Assembly (NCBI GenBank): GCA_029582165.1
Contig: CM055877.1
Location: 3,206,023 to 3,270,022 of the forward strand
Direction of reading: 5' to 3'
Source of the DNA: Portulaca oleracea
Lineage: Eukaryota; Streptophyta; Magnoliopsida; Caryophyllales; Portulacaceae
DNA: 64,000 bases
In this document: in pieces, positions 10,640-21,497 of the stretch
How the letters are laid out: each line of letters opens with the position of its first letter
Numbering within the stretch: position 1 is the stretch's first letter
Notes under the pieces: generated by a model
What the model was told of the DNA's origin: nothing
Database searches by the model: none
The model's input: only the letters and a program-made list of their open reading frames with translations
Translations under genes and position numbers: made by a program

Positions 10640-11280
10640 GGTTTACGTTAGGGTTAGGGCACGGGTTCGGGTTCCGGTGACTGGACGGTGTCGACGGCGG
10701 CAGGGCTGGTGGTTTCCGGTGGTGGGGGAGTCGTCGGAGAGTCGGGAGGTGGTCAGGGAAAAGCGACGGCAACAACGGTAGTGACGGCCACAACAGTGGC
10801 AGCAGAATCGTCCTAGTTCTGATTGCAGTTTCCGGTGACTTCGACAGCGGTGCGACCGTCGTCTGGTGTTTGGAAGTTTGCAGCGACGTCTGCAGGACCC
10901 TCGGTGGCGGCGGACGACGGTCTGGGCGGCGATTGTGAAGCGACAACGTGCAATAATAGGGAAGAGAGAGAAGTCGGGGAAGAAAGATAACAGAGGGAGT
11001 TGGGCTCGGTGATTTGCGGTGGTTGCTGCGGTGGTTGGAGGCGATTTCCGACGACGAAGGGCGGCGGTTCACAGGTGATGGAGTGAAGGTGGCTGGGCGG
11101 TGGTCGTCTGGGCACGAGAGGCAGGGAGATCGAGAGAAAGAAAGGAGAAAAGAAGGAAAAAGAAAAGGTGGTTGGTTGCGGTGGTTTCAGTGAAGTACGG
11201 TGAGGTGGCGATTTCTGGTGGTGGCCGGGACTAGGGGAGAGAGAGGGGAGAGGAAAGCTAGGGTTTAGGAATTAGGGTTT
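10640..11280 (-). other. GC-rich leader of the solo LTR, long open frames but not a gene
   Basis: This GC-rich island contrasts with the AT-rich surroundings and gives a Pro/Ser/Arg-rich frame of 196 codons on the minus strand. It sits directly downstream of the LTR TATA box, where the other long LTR in this window (21498-24876) also has a TCTCTCxCC and GCCGG-rich leader. I read it as transcribed LTR sequence. Confidence 0.5.
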
Positions 11281-11315
11281 TTGATTGTTATTAGGGTTTG
11301 AGGGAGAGAGAGAGA

Positions 11316-11324
11316 GTTTTATAC
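11316..11324 (-). promoter_or_regulatory. TATA box of the solo LTR
   Basis: The minus strand reads GGTAGTATAAAACTCTCTC, a TATA box followed at once by a CT-rich initiator region. Confidence 0.5.
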
Positions 11325-11955
11325 TACCCATTTAATTAGGCCCAATTAACACTCCTAACCCAACCCAACTAAAACAATTAAAAACCTGATTTTTCTAAAA
11401 AAAAACTAATAATACTAATAATAGTAATAATAATACTAATACTAATAATAATATTAATCACATTGCAAATAATATTCACGTAATTAATCACATAACTCAA
11501 TAATATTAATAGTAATACTAATAATAAAAAGAGTAAAACTAATAATACTAAACCTATGAAATTACCGATATACCCTTGTTAGTCTCTGACGATCCTACGA
11601 GCTCAAGCGTTAGCAAAATAAAACACAGGCGAATAATAATAAATAACGAAGTCAAACCTAATTTACTAACGACGTCACGGTCAACATCTTTGGATTTTTT
11701 TCGGGGTTTTACAGTTTCTTACATTAATTCTTTGTTATTTGGCTTGGTTATTTATTCGAATTCTCAAAGTTTCTAAATTTAATTTACAAATTTATGATTC
11801 TTAAGAATTGTTAGCAGTGGATGTTTATTTAAGCATTAAGCAATCTTTTCAACCCACCTATAATTTATGTAGCAAAATGAAAGATCGCCTTTTTATGGAT
11901 TTTGGGAGTTCTTGAAAACCTCAGATTGGGTAAATGTAAACTATTCATTTTCAAT

Positions 11956-12735
11956 GGGATTTTTGGACTCTGATATATTGTACTTTGGGGGCATTGGACA
12001 ATACTGCACAAAATTTTTTTCTTGGACAATAATATATTATACTTTGAGGGCGTTGAACAATAATGCACCTGAAACGATTTCACCGGCTGCTGACTCGGTG
12101 GCGTTGACCCAACAAACAGTGCAGTGAATCGATTTAGATTAGGGTCTGGTGAAGATCGATTTAGGTTGCCATTTGGTCGACCAATTTCTGGTAGGGTTCG
12201 GGTTAACTTCGAGTGAGTCTTATTCGGGTTGGTTCTGATGAGGTTATTTCAAATTGGGTTTCGGTTTCATTTTAGATCATTTGAGTGTGGATCTTAATTG
12301 AGTCACTTTTTGGGTTGTGCTTCATATCGGTTTTTGGTCAGGTTTTTCTTCAGATCATCCATCCAGGTGTTGGTTCGGGTTCGGTTTTCTAGGTTCAGAT
12401 ATTGAGTCTTGGATCAGTTTTGTCAGATCTAGGTGGTGATCCTCCGTGGCAGGCCGAGGAGGTGTGTTGACAAAAAAATTAAAATCTTGACCAAATGAAT
12501 GTCATGTCTACAAGTTCAAATAATTAAAGATAACGTTAAGTTTCTCTAGATTTTTCTATTTGATGACATGACGATATTAATTTAATCAAGATTTTGATTT
12601 TTTTTTGTCAACTCATCTCCTTAGGCTGTCACATAGGGCTGACATCGAGTCAACTATCACTAAAATCATCTGGAGTGCATTATTGTCTGACCCCCAAAAG
12701 TACAATCCGGGAATTGTATCTTGATTGGATGGAGA
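11956..12735. mobile_element. foldback element, long inverted arms, diverged copy
   Basis: The left arm (GGGATTTTTGGACTC...GTACTTTGGGGGCATTGGACAATA.TGCAC) pairs with the right arm read in reverse (GGATTGTACTTTTGGGGGTCAGACAATAATGCAC). The inner arms pair around 12451-12490 and 12570-12625 (GTTGACAAAAAAATTAAAATCTTGA). The same arm sequence makes up the element at 41508-42034. The left arm carries about 310 bp of unrelated GGTTC-rich sequence (about 12128-12440). The right terminus is lost. Confidence 0.6.
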
Positions 12736-12788
12736 TAATGAAAAGGACACAAAATCCTCCCGACAAAAGCAAGACTATCAGAACACTA

Positions 12789-12986
12789 GCAATGCGGAAT
12801 GAAACCCATGGAATTCTAACATTGTCTCTCCTATTTGGCACACCATCTCTCCTCCTTTTCTTCCATTCCTTTGAGTTCTGGAATGCTGCAGAGTTCCAGA
12901 ACTTAAAGGAATGAAGAAAAAGGAGGAGAGAAGGTGTACCAACTAGGAGAGAGGGGATCAAAATTCCATATGGAATTTTGCATTGC
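12789..12986. mobile_element. 198-bp hairpin MITE
   Basis: The whole element folds on itself around a centre near 12888 (TTCTGGAATGCTGCAGAGTTCCAGAA). It has TIR-like ends GCAATGCGGAATGAAACCCATGG and, in reverse, GCAATGCAAAATTCCATATGG. Pairing extends over most of both roughly 95-bp arms. No clear target-site duplication is visible. Confidence 0.65.
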
Positions 12987-13165
12987 ATATGCTTTCAATG
13001 TGTCCGGTCTCCCCTTGACAATTAGCAGGCCTTTGTTGAACAAAAGGACAGATTATTCAGCTCAATTTTAAGATGCAATTTTCATGTGGACTTTTATAGT
13101 CTAAACATAGACTAGACGAAATTGAAATGAAGTTTGAAAGGAAAGTGCGTGGTCAATAAATAATA

Positions 13166-13396
13166 TTCCCTCCCTTTCATATTAATTGTCACCTAATTGA
13201 CTGTTATAGTCTTCTATATTATTCTTTAATTGATAATTTTTTATCTAATATTTTAGTAATAATCGTAATATTATATTTTAGAATAATATTTTTCAATACA
13301 AATCTAATAGTAGCAATTTCTTATAACATGTTACTATACATATTGAAAAATTTACAATTAAATTTTGAAGACAACAATTAATATTAACGGAGAGAG
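13166..13396. mobile_element. Stowaway-like MITE
   Basis: The ends are TTCCCTCC(C) and GGAGAGAG, with TA at 13164-13165 and 13397-13398. The inner TIR is ATTAATTGTCA/..CAATTAAT. It sits about 220 bp upstream of the peptide gene start codon. Confidence 0.65.
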
Positions 13397-13618
13397 TACA
13401 ATCGCTAAAGCTAACAGGCCACCATATATCCTTTTCGTTTTAATGGACACCATGCATCCTTTACATGGTCATATAAATAAATAAATTAATAAATTAAAAT
13501 AAAGGTGAATCCTCCCCATTTAAAAGTCGACGAAATCCAACTCTGTATATTTGCATCTGTGTAAATTAATTAAGGGATTGAAGAAGCAAAGCTAATTGGT
13601 TACGCAGTTTTGCAGAAG

Positions 13619-13724
13619 ATGAATCATGTGAAGGGATTTCTTCATCTTGGCCTTCCATTATTTCTCATTTGCTTACTGGTTTTGAGCACAGCACGGGTCG
13701 TGCCCAACTCTGTTAAGCACACAG
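13619..13724 (+). CDS. small secreted cysteine-bracketed Gly/Pro-rich peptide precursor, exon 1
   Basis: The ATG at 13619 opens MNHVKGFLHLGLPLFLICLL..STARVV, a classic N-terminal signal peptide (Lys, then about 17 hydrophobic residues, then a small-residue cleavage context). The frame meets the donor ACAG|GTGACT at 13724/13725 in phase 1; without splicing it would stop shortly after. The matching exon lies at 26639-26793, and joining gives an uninterrupted 86-aa protein. Exon 1 supplies the signal and about ten following residues. A Stowaway MITE ends about 220 bp upstream; no convincing TATA box was assigned. Confidence 0.7.
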
Positions 13725-13865
13725 GTGACTCATTTTTCCTGATTAAAATTCCTTAGTTGAGCTCCTTGTATTCTCAATATCATAATATTTATGAGTGATA
13801 TATAGCATACGTTGTTTAATATATCATGGCTCTATCACTTCTTATTAAACCATAATTCTTGCGCT

Positions 13866-13866
13866 A

Positions 13867-13927
<61 letters not shown>
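13866..13927. repeat. (TA)n microsatellite in the peptide-gene intron
   Basis: About 30 TA units, followed by AT-rich intron sequence up to the copia insertion at 14404. Confidence 0.9.
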
Positions 13928-13930
<3 letters not shown>

Positions 13931-14403
13931 TAGTTGTTTAATATATATTGGAGGAGAAGAGATTTCATAGTACTGCTGTATATAAATGTCTACGGTTGAA
14001 ATTTTGAACTTTTGGTAAACTTTGTTTGAAAAGTTCATTGTTTATAATTGACAACCACTATAATGAAAACATTGTTTATCTATACATGTGTCAATTTTTA
14101 TTTTTGCCATTCATTTTTTTATTGAATACAACATTATAAAATATATTTTTTAAATTAAAAAAAAAATTGTGAATTTTTAAAAAATTTAATATCTTAACTC
14201 TAAATTTTTGTCTAGTAAACAAGCATATTTTGAAAAATATTTATTTTAAATTATTTTTAAAATAAACTAAAATTTTTTAAAAATTATATTTTACTATTTA
14301 AGGTTTATTCTTTACTTATTTTCCTAAATTTATTTTGGACTTAATCTTTAAATTTATTCTGTTTTTTTTATGGAGGCTATGTATATAACTCAATTATAAA
14401 GAA

Positions 14404-15397
14404 TGAAAGAACCTTAGAGGGGGGTGAATAGGGTTATTGAACTTTTCTGCACAAATCACAACTTGACAAGGACGTTAGGTTCTCGGTCTGAACAACCTGA
14501 GAACTTCCTTCACACAGAATAGAATTAGAATGAATAAAGGACAAATAATATATAACTGAATAACCTCCTTTATTGCACTGATCAGAGAGATAACCTAAGG
14601 TAGAGGACCTTAGGTATTACAACGGACCAAGCGCCTTACAATGGACGCTTCTTATTGTCTGGAAAGGCCTTCACAGTAAGGCGTTTCGACTGCTTTACAG
14701 TGAATGACCTTTGCAGTGATCAGCGGCTGAAATCCCAAAGGTGAATGTCCTTAGGGATTCAGACAAGCCCAGAAAACTTCGAACAGTTTCTGGGTAACTT
14801 ACACAAGTTCTCAGAATTCTTCACCCACCAAATTCGATTTGGTGTTTACACATATAGAATCCTAATTCCGTCTAGGATTCAAACACGAAAGCCTAACACA
14901 ACTCTAAATCCGTTAAGAGTTTGATAGCACTCTCAATATGAACACTCGAACACCTCACTTCAACTCAAGAACACACTCTTGGTTGAATTCTCGATTTCTT
15001 CCCTTGGAATCGAATACTTTTGTTTTTCTTGAATGCTTCTATTTATGCTGTGTTTTGTATCCGTTGGAGAGGATTCTGTTCCTTGCTCCACTTTCTCTTC
15101 ATAGCGTAGACAAGATTTTCTTCCCTTTTTCGGTGCGATCTTCTGGGAGATTTCTTCCAATCTTTATCTTCGATTTTGCCTGCACAGTGGTTAAGGAAGT
15201 TAGTCCGATTCACATAGTAAATAGGGGGAAGGAGAGATTCTTGCCTAATTGGAGAACTTCCCTGAGTAAGTGTCGTCTTTTATCTTTCACTTCAAAACCC
15301 AGTGAGCAGCGCCAATGTCCTTCAGTTCTGTTGACGTAGATGTCCTTGATGTGCATTGGGCGAATGTCCTTTGCTCTGTTCTAACAGGGGTTCTTCA
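14404..15397 (-). mobile_element. 3' LTR of the SIRE-like element
   Basis: It runs TGAAAGAACC...GGTTCTTCA with 5-bp TSD AAGAA on its outer side. It differs from the other LTR by a few substitutions and small indels, for example around 14690-14730. Confidence 0.9.
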
Positions 15398-15411
15398 ATC
15401 TCCCCCTTTTT
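15398..15411 (-). promoter_or_regulatory. polypurine tract of the SIRE-like element
   Basis: The minus strand reads AAAAAGGGGGAGAT immediately before the 3' LTR. Confidence 0.8.
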
Positions 15412-15685
15412 GAGTGAAAGACAAAACTAGATACAAGCAGATACAAGCATAGTATGTGCAGCATATATTCAATGCAACCAGAGCATTCATACAGGGATAT
15501 AGCAAAATAGCAAGGGATATAGCAAAATAGCAAGAGAGAGTTTAGTGTTTACAGCCCTGTAAAGAAAAACATACTATGCTATACTACGCATAGATCATCT
15601 CCCCCTTTTTGGCTTTCAAGCAAAAAGGAAACAGGAGGAATGTTTGGCAAAAAAATTGAAAATAGAGAAGGAGGAGCACAATGTT

Positions 15686-16876
15686 TTAGGACTGGGGTTC
15701 TGTGGGGGTGTTGTCAGGGGCAATGGTCGGGGAGCTTGGGATGGGGGTGCTTGGTACAGTCTGCATGCCTGCTGGAGCAACATCCTTCAGAGTGGAGATG
15801 GCAGCAGTGATGTCATTGCGTGCCTCTCGAAGGGCCTTGACCTCATGTTGTAGATGGCAAACCTCTTGATGAAGGACCTCTATGGCAGAGTTGATGTTGG
15901 CAATATGATTTTGGAGGGTGTCAGAGGCATCTTTTGCTGCAGCAGCAGAGTTCGAGGCTTCTTCAGCTTTGATCTCATCCAAATGAAGCCATAGGCCATT
16001 TGGTTGCTGCTGGTATCCAAGGGTAATGAGGAGAGAGGGGCCAATTGTGGGTAAGTTGAGGGTGGACTTGTCAAGCGGCGAGGAACATGACATTTGGCGA
16101 AAGATCTTGGTGAGCAAGTTCCCATAGGCGGGGGCGGAAGGAGATGCGGCTGCTTTTAGAAAATGTTGGACGACCAGTTCACCAATGTCAGGATGACGAT
16201 TGTTGAGGACGTTCAGGATAAAGATAGCACAGGCTTCATTGATGGTTTCCTTGTTTGTACCCCGGGGAAGGATTGTCCGAACTAGGGTGTAATAGAGGAA
16301 ACGGGCTTCAGACTTTAGACCAGTGTACTGGGTGTTTTTTAGTTCAGTGGGTCGAGCAAATTGCCGGCGTAGTTCTTGTTTGGGGTCTGAAGGAATGGGT
16401 AAAGGTGGTTTGGTTGGGTTGGGTTGAATGTGAAGAAGACGCTCAATGAGGGTTGGTGTCAACAGAATTTCAACCCCAGAGACAAGGGATTTTACAGATA
16501 GACGTTTAGTGTCTGGGATGAGGTTGGCAAAGAATTCAACAATGAGGGATGGATAGATTACCGGTTCACAGTCGAAGAAGGTGTCGCAGCCAAGGTCCTT
16601 CAGGGTTGAAAATGAAGGAAAGATGGTGAGAAGAGAGTCGGCATCGACATTCTCACAGCATAATATTTGCCGGTTAGCGATGGCTTGAACCCGTTGCTCG
16701 TGGGTGATGGCATTGAGAGGTTGTGGTTGTGTTTGAAGGGCAAGAGCAGTGGATGAGGATGAGCGAGATTGAGTGGATTCGGGAGGATTTGGGGACGACT
16801 CGCGAGAGCGAAGTCGTTTGGCAACCCCTGTAGAGGGGGATGGAGCTGTGTTTTTAAGAGCGGGACGTTTTTTCAT
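15686..16876 (-). CDS. SIRE-type third ORF (env-like/putative plant transposon protein), 396 aa
   Basis: This uninterrupted ORF lies between RNase H and the 3' LTR, about 535 bp after the pol stop, where SIRE elements carry an extra gene. The N-terminus is basic and Ser/Thr-rich (KKRPALK, SRSSSSTALA). A globular middle part follows, with IYPSLIVEFFANL and GVEILLTPTLIERLLHI as in plant transposon-associated proteins fused to retroelements. The C-terminus is a heptad-like coiled coil rich in Ala/Glu (about residues 300-370) ending in a Pro/Thr tail. I see no signal peptide or strong transmembrane segment, so the name env-like is positional rather than functional. It may depend on a subgenomic or spliced transcript. 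Confidence 0.75.
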   Translation of the reverse strand: MKKRPALKNTAPSPSTGVAKRLRSRESSPNPPESTQSRSSSSTALALQTQPQPLNAITHEQRVQAIANRQILCCENVDADSLLTIFPSFSTLKDLGCDTFFDCEPVIYPSLIVEFFANLIPDTKRLSVKSLVSGVEILLTPTLIERLLHIQPNPTKPPLPIPSDPKQELRRQFARPTELKNTQYTGLKSEARFLYYTLVRTILPRGTNKETINEACAIFILNVLNNRHPDIGELVVQHFLKAAASPSAPAYGNLLTKIFRQMSCSSPLDKSTLNLPTIGPSLLITLGYQQQPNGLWLHLDEIKAEEASNSAAAAKDASDTLQNHIANINSAIEVLHQEVCHLQHEVKALREARNDITAAISTLKDVAPAGMQTVPSTPIPSSPTIAPDNTPTEPQS

Positions 16877-17411
16877 GGCTGGAAAGGGGGAGAGAGAGTG
16901 GATGAATGGTGGGGTAAAGGACTGAAGAGATGGAGACAGGAGGGATGGTGACAGGAGGGAAGAGTAAAAAGAGAGGGTTAAATAGAAAAAGAAGGACGGT
17001 TAGGTTTGGAAGGAAGGGCAGTAAATAAGGAAGGGGATAAGGGTAGAGGGTTAACTGGGGAAGGTAAAGGTGGCGGTTGGAAAAGGGAAGTTATGATGAT
17101 TGGATGTTTTTGGGAAAGTGGGAAAGGGGGATTGATTTGATGAGATTTTGTGAAAAACCGTGGGATTTATTTTGGAAAGAGACGTGAGAAGGAGAAAGGT
17201 TTCTTCTTTTTTTTTTTTTGAAAAAGATTTGAGTTAAGCAGGGCAGTTATCAAGGAACTGTCTGCTGAACGTCATTGCCAGGTTTAATTTTTGTGATGAC
17301 GGTGAGACTCAATGGGTCTAGTGACAAGATTGTCAAGGACCTTGATGAGTCTGCAGAGATAAGAGCATACCTGGGAGTGGAGGACCTTAGCTCCCCCTGA
17401 GTAAAGGAATA

Positions 17412-19319
17412 CTAGCTCCCCCTCAACTGGTCATCAAGTTGCAACATGCCAAGTTCCTGTCTATTGATGATGAATTGTTCAGTGGGAAGGGTCTTGGTGA
17501 AGATATCTGCCAGTTGTTGATGAGTGGGGACGAAATCCAGTGTGATATGGCCTTTGTCAACGTGATCTCTGATGAAATGATGTCGTACTTCAATGTGTTT
17601 GGTACGGGAGTGCTGAACTGGATTTTTGGTAATTTGAATGGCACTCTGATTATCACACTTGATGGGGATTTTTGAGAGGGTTATCCCAAGGTCCTTTATG
17701 TGCTGTTGGATCCATAAAATTTGAGCACAGCATGCCCCGGCTGCTATGTATTCCGCTTCGGCAGTCGAAAGGGCAACGGCGTTTTGTTTCTTGGACTGCC
17801 AGGAGATTAAGGAGAACCCAAGCATTTGGAATCCTCCAGAGGTGCTCTTCCTATCAGTCCTTGAGCCAGCGAAGTCAGCATCTGTGTATCCAATGAGGTT
17901 TAGCGTGTTGTTTTTGGGATACCATAGACCAAGGTCCTTGGTGCCTGCAAGATACCTTAAAATCCTTTTGACAGCAATCAAGTGAGATTGTTTGGGAGCA
18001 CTTTGAAAGCGGGCACATAGGCACACACTAAACATAATATCTGGACGACTTGCAGTTAGGTAAAGTAGAGATCCTATCATACCTCTATATTGCTTATCAG
18101 GAACGTCCTTACCTTGTAGATCCTGATCAAGTTTCAGTGTGGAGGACATTGGGGTGCTGCAGTGTTTAGCATTCTCTAATCCATATTTCTTCAGAAGCTC
18201 CTTGACATACTTACTTTGGTTGAGAAGGATGCCGTCATTGCTTTGTTTGATTTGCAATCCAAGGAAGAAGCTTAGCTCTCCCACGAGACTCATTTCAAAC
18301 TCTTTGCTCATTAGGTTAGAGAATTCCTTCACTAGATATTCATTAGTAGCACCAAATATAATGTCATCTACATAAACTTGAATTATAGTAGAGTCCTGAC
18401 CTGAGGTTTTGATGAAGAGAGTCTTGTCTATGAGACCTCTTGTGAATCCATTTCTGAGAAGAAACGAACTTAGTCTCTCGTACCAAGCTCTGGGAGCTTG
18501 TTTCAAGCCATAAAGGGCCTTCTGAAGTCTGTAAACATGAGTGTCTGAATTTTGTTCAAATCCAGGAGGTTGTTCCACATAGACTTCTTCCTTTAGGTAG
18601 CCATTTAGGAAGGCACTTTTGACATCCATCTGATATAGCTTCATGTGACTTGATGCAGCATAGGCAAGTAGTATTCGAATGGCCTCAAGTCTTGCAACAG
18701 GTGCAAAGGTTTCTTCATAGTCAATGCCTTCTTCTTGGTTGTACCCTTTGGCAACTAGTCTTGCCTTGTTTCTTGTGACTGTGCCATGTTCATCTAACTT
18801 GTTACGGTAGACCCACTTTACACTAATGACTGGATGATGCATGGGTCTCAGAACAAGTTCCCATACTTTGTTGTGCTCGAATTGATTCAATTCTTCTTGC
18901 ATAGCTAGGATCCAGTTGCTATCCTTTAGAGCTTCTTCAGGTCCTTTAGGTTCAATCTGAGACACAAACGCGTGAAAGGCACAAAAGTTTCTAAGAGAGG
19001 ATCGAGTTCTAATACCTATCTCCAGACCAGAAAGGAGGTTGTCGGCTGGATGAGCAGGTTTAAATCTGAAGGTCCTTGTTGACTCCTCGATGTTTTGTTG
19101 CGCGTTATCAATCATTTGAGAAGTTTCTGTCAGTGAAGGTTCTTGTCCATCATTGGAGGAAGATTCTGGTTCAGTGCTTGAGGAGGAACCTTGTTCTGTA
19201 TCATGCGAAGGTCCTTGGGTCTCAGATTCCTCATCTTCTGAAGTTGATTGTAAGGTGTCTCCTGGATGAGGTTCTTCATTTTGTTGGTGAGGACCTTGCT
19301 TCTTCACTTCTAGGTTCAA
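17412..19319 (-). pseudogene. copia reverse transcriptase and RNase H of the SIRE-like element
   Basis: An acidic Ser-rich linker (about residues 1-120) leads to RVT_2: [42 protein letters not shown], catalytic YVDDIIFGA. RNase H follows with [18 protein letters not shown] and [12 protein letters not shown]. Catalytic residues are intact. The frame starts in the middle of the polyprotein: integrase ends in another frame at about 19290, just after FEPRSEEA, where the family normally continues with FLGYS and about 60 residues. An internal deletion plus frameshift is the likely cause, so this domain cannot be made as one polyprotein with integrase. Confidence 0.85.
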
Positions 19320-20487
19320 ATTTGCTTAAGGCCTTCTTGCCATTATAGTGAACGAAGCATTTGCATCCAATGGCCTTGAGATGAGCCACATTTGGTGTTT
19401 TACCCTTGAACAACTCATAGGGTGTTTTCTTCATGAAGGATCTTATGGTACATCTGTTGAGAATATAATTTGAAGCATTTATAATTTCAGCCCAAAGAAA
19501 GAGGGGTAGATTATTCTCACAGATGATTGTTCTGGCCATATTTTCCAGCGTGCGGTTCTTCCTTTCAACCACACCATTCTGTTGTGGTGTCCTTGGGGCA
19601 GAGAAATTATGTGTGACCCCTTCTTGATCACAGAATTTTCCAAATTGATCTCGATTATCAAATTCTCTTCCATGATCCGTTCTTATAGACACCAGATTGA
19701 GTCCTGTAAGGACCTTGAGTTGCCTGTATAATTTCTCAAATTCTGGGTAGGCTTCTGTCTTATTCTTCAAAAATAAAACCCAGGTAAATCTAGAATAATC
19801 ATCAACAATAACTAGTATGTATGAAAGTCCTCCTAGACTTTTGTATGGAATTGGTCCACAGAGGTCCATATGCAAAATTTCTAGACATCTAGAGGTGGTT
19901 ACTTGAGATATAGGTTTGAAGGATGCCCTGGTCTGTTTTCCTCTAGTACATGCATCACATACCTTGTCACGAATGAAATTTTGAGGTGGTAGTCCTCTAA
20001 CTAGGCCTAGGTGTTTCAGCTTTTGAAGGGTTTTCATGTTCATATGTCCTAATCTACGATGCCATAACCAGGTTTCATCTGATGCAACTCTAAGACAGGT
20101 AAGGTCCTTGGTCATATGCTCACTGAGGTCAATAACATACACATTGTTCATACGATGACCTTTAAGGACTACTTCATGAGATTCCTTTTCTACGACACAT
20201 GAGTTCTTAGTGAACCAAACTTTATAACCTTTATCACAAAACTGAGAAATACTTAAAAGATTGTATTCTAAGCCTTCTACATAATATACATCATTTATAC
20301 AGTTGGTTGAGTCCTTACCGACCTTGCCGACTCCAAGGATCTTCCCTTGGCTTTTGTCTCCAAACGTTACCTTCCCACTTCTGATGTCTTTGAGTTCTCT
20401 GAATTTGGTTGGATCTCCAGTCATGTGTCTTGAGCATCCGCTGTCCAAATACCAGAGGTCGTTGTGAGCACTGAGACATACCTGCAC
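19276..20487 (-). pseudogene. copia protease and integrase of the SIRE-like element
   Basis: The protease signature YLDSGCSRHMTG is at the N-terminus (about residues 13-24). GAG-pre-integrase WHRRLGHMN and the zinc site ending CDACTRGKQ follow, then the integrase core with MDLCGPI, VDDYSRFTW, RTDHGREF and PQQNGVVERKNRT, giving the D-D-E triad. The frame is one step off gag, with about 170 bp of overlap, and ends in a frameshift or deletion toward RT. Confidence 0.85.
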
Positions 20488-21497
20488 TGAAGGACATTAT
20501 ACCTTTCTTTGGACCAAGAGGTTTATGAGGGGTTTCTTTGTTTGAGGGAACTAGTCTGTTGGATGGCTTCTTTGGAACCCACTTTGCCTTGGTTTTTCGT
20601 TTTGGTATAGGTGTGGGTTTATGAGTAGGTAAGGTTTCTGGATCAGTTCTGGGTGAACCAGGTTTATCTGTAGAGGTTTTCTTCTCAGGATTTATGGTCA
20701 AATGAACTTGGTCTAATTCTTGATTCAAGATGGAGTTCAGCTGTTTTCGGTTCTGTATCATTTCATTTCTCATGCTAACATTATCAGAGGTAAGATTTTT
20801 GATTATCTCCAATTGGGTTTCTATGGTTTTGGAGTTTGTTTCAACAACTCTAGTGAGATATTGTACTTTGTCAGTGAGGGTTGCAATGTAGTCAAGCAGA
20901 TTTAGCAATCTTGGTTTCAAATTGTATGAAGGACATTTCAGAAAGAGATCTGTAAATACCTCATCACTGTTATTTATCCATGTTTCATCTGCTTGTGTTT
21001 CTGTAACGTCCTTTGCCATGAGACAAAGGTTTGCAATCTCCTCAGATTCACTTTCACTGTCTTCACTTTCACTCCATGTGGCGACCATAGCTTTGCTGCC
21101 TGACCTTTTTCCTCTGAGGTCGCTTTGTTCCTTGACTTTCTTTACATAAGGACATTCTCTGACCAAGTGATCTGTAGCACCACAAGCAAAGCATTTGTAT
21201 TCATTATCATCCTTGGTTAGTGTTTTACCTTTGGGTGAAGGTCGTTTGGATGATGACTCTCTTAGGTAACCACGGAATCTGGGATTTCTTCTGTATAGCC
21301 GTCTGAATCCTTTGGCTAGCATGGCCATGGTTTCTTCATCCTCATCCTCTGATTCATCTTCTGGTTCCTTGGTGCTTTTGAGGGCAATGTCCTTGATCTG
21401 ATTTCTTTTAGGCAGTCGTATCTCATAGGCAAGGAGTTTTCCTATCAGCTCTTCAAGCTTCAAGGTTTCCAGATTTTGGGCTTCTTCAATGGCAGTC

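Larger units (their letters stand above)
7819..11713 (-). mobile_element. long solo LTR (3,895 bp), Ty3/gypsy chromovirus (Tekay)-like
   Basis: The ends are TGTAACGCCCCGG and CGGGGTTTTACA, flanked by a perfect 5-bp duplication GTTTC (7814-7818 and 11714-11718). There is no internal direct terminal repeat and no pol domain, so it is best read as one LTR left by recombination. Orientation is minus: a TATA box at 11316-11324 (minus GTATAAAAC) is followed by a CT-rich, CCCTAA-containing leader and GC-rich sequence to about 10650. LTRs of 3-4 kb starting TGTAAxxCCCC are typical of Tekay/Del elements; that lineage is an inference. Confidence 0.75.

Noticed and set aside
10482..11115. Pro/Ser/Arg-rich minus-strand ORFs
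   Set aside because: They lie in the GC-rich transcribed part of a solo LTR directly after its TATA box, with no recognisable domain.
14938..15339. 133-codon ORF, repeated at 26044-26445
   Set aside because: It is present in both LTRs of the copia element; LTR sequence with chance open frame.
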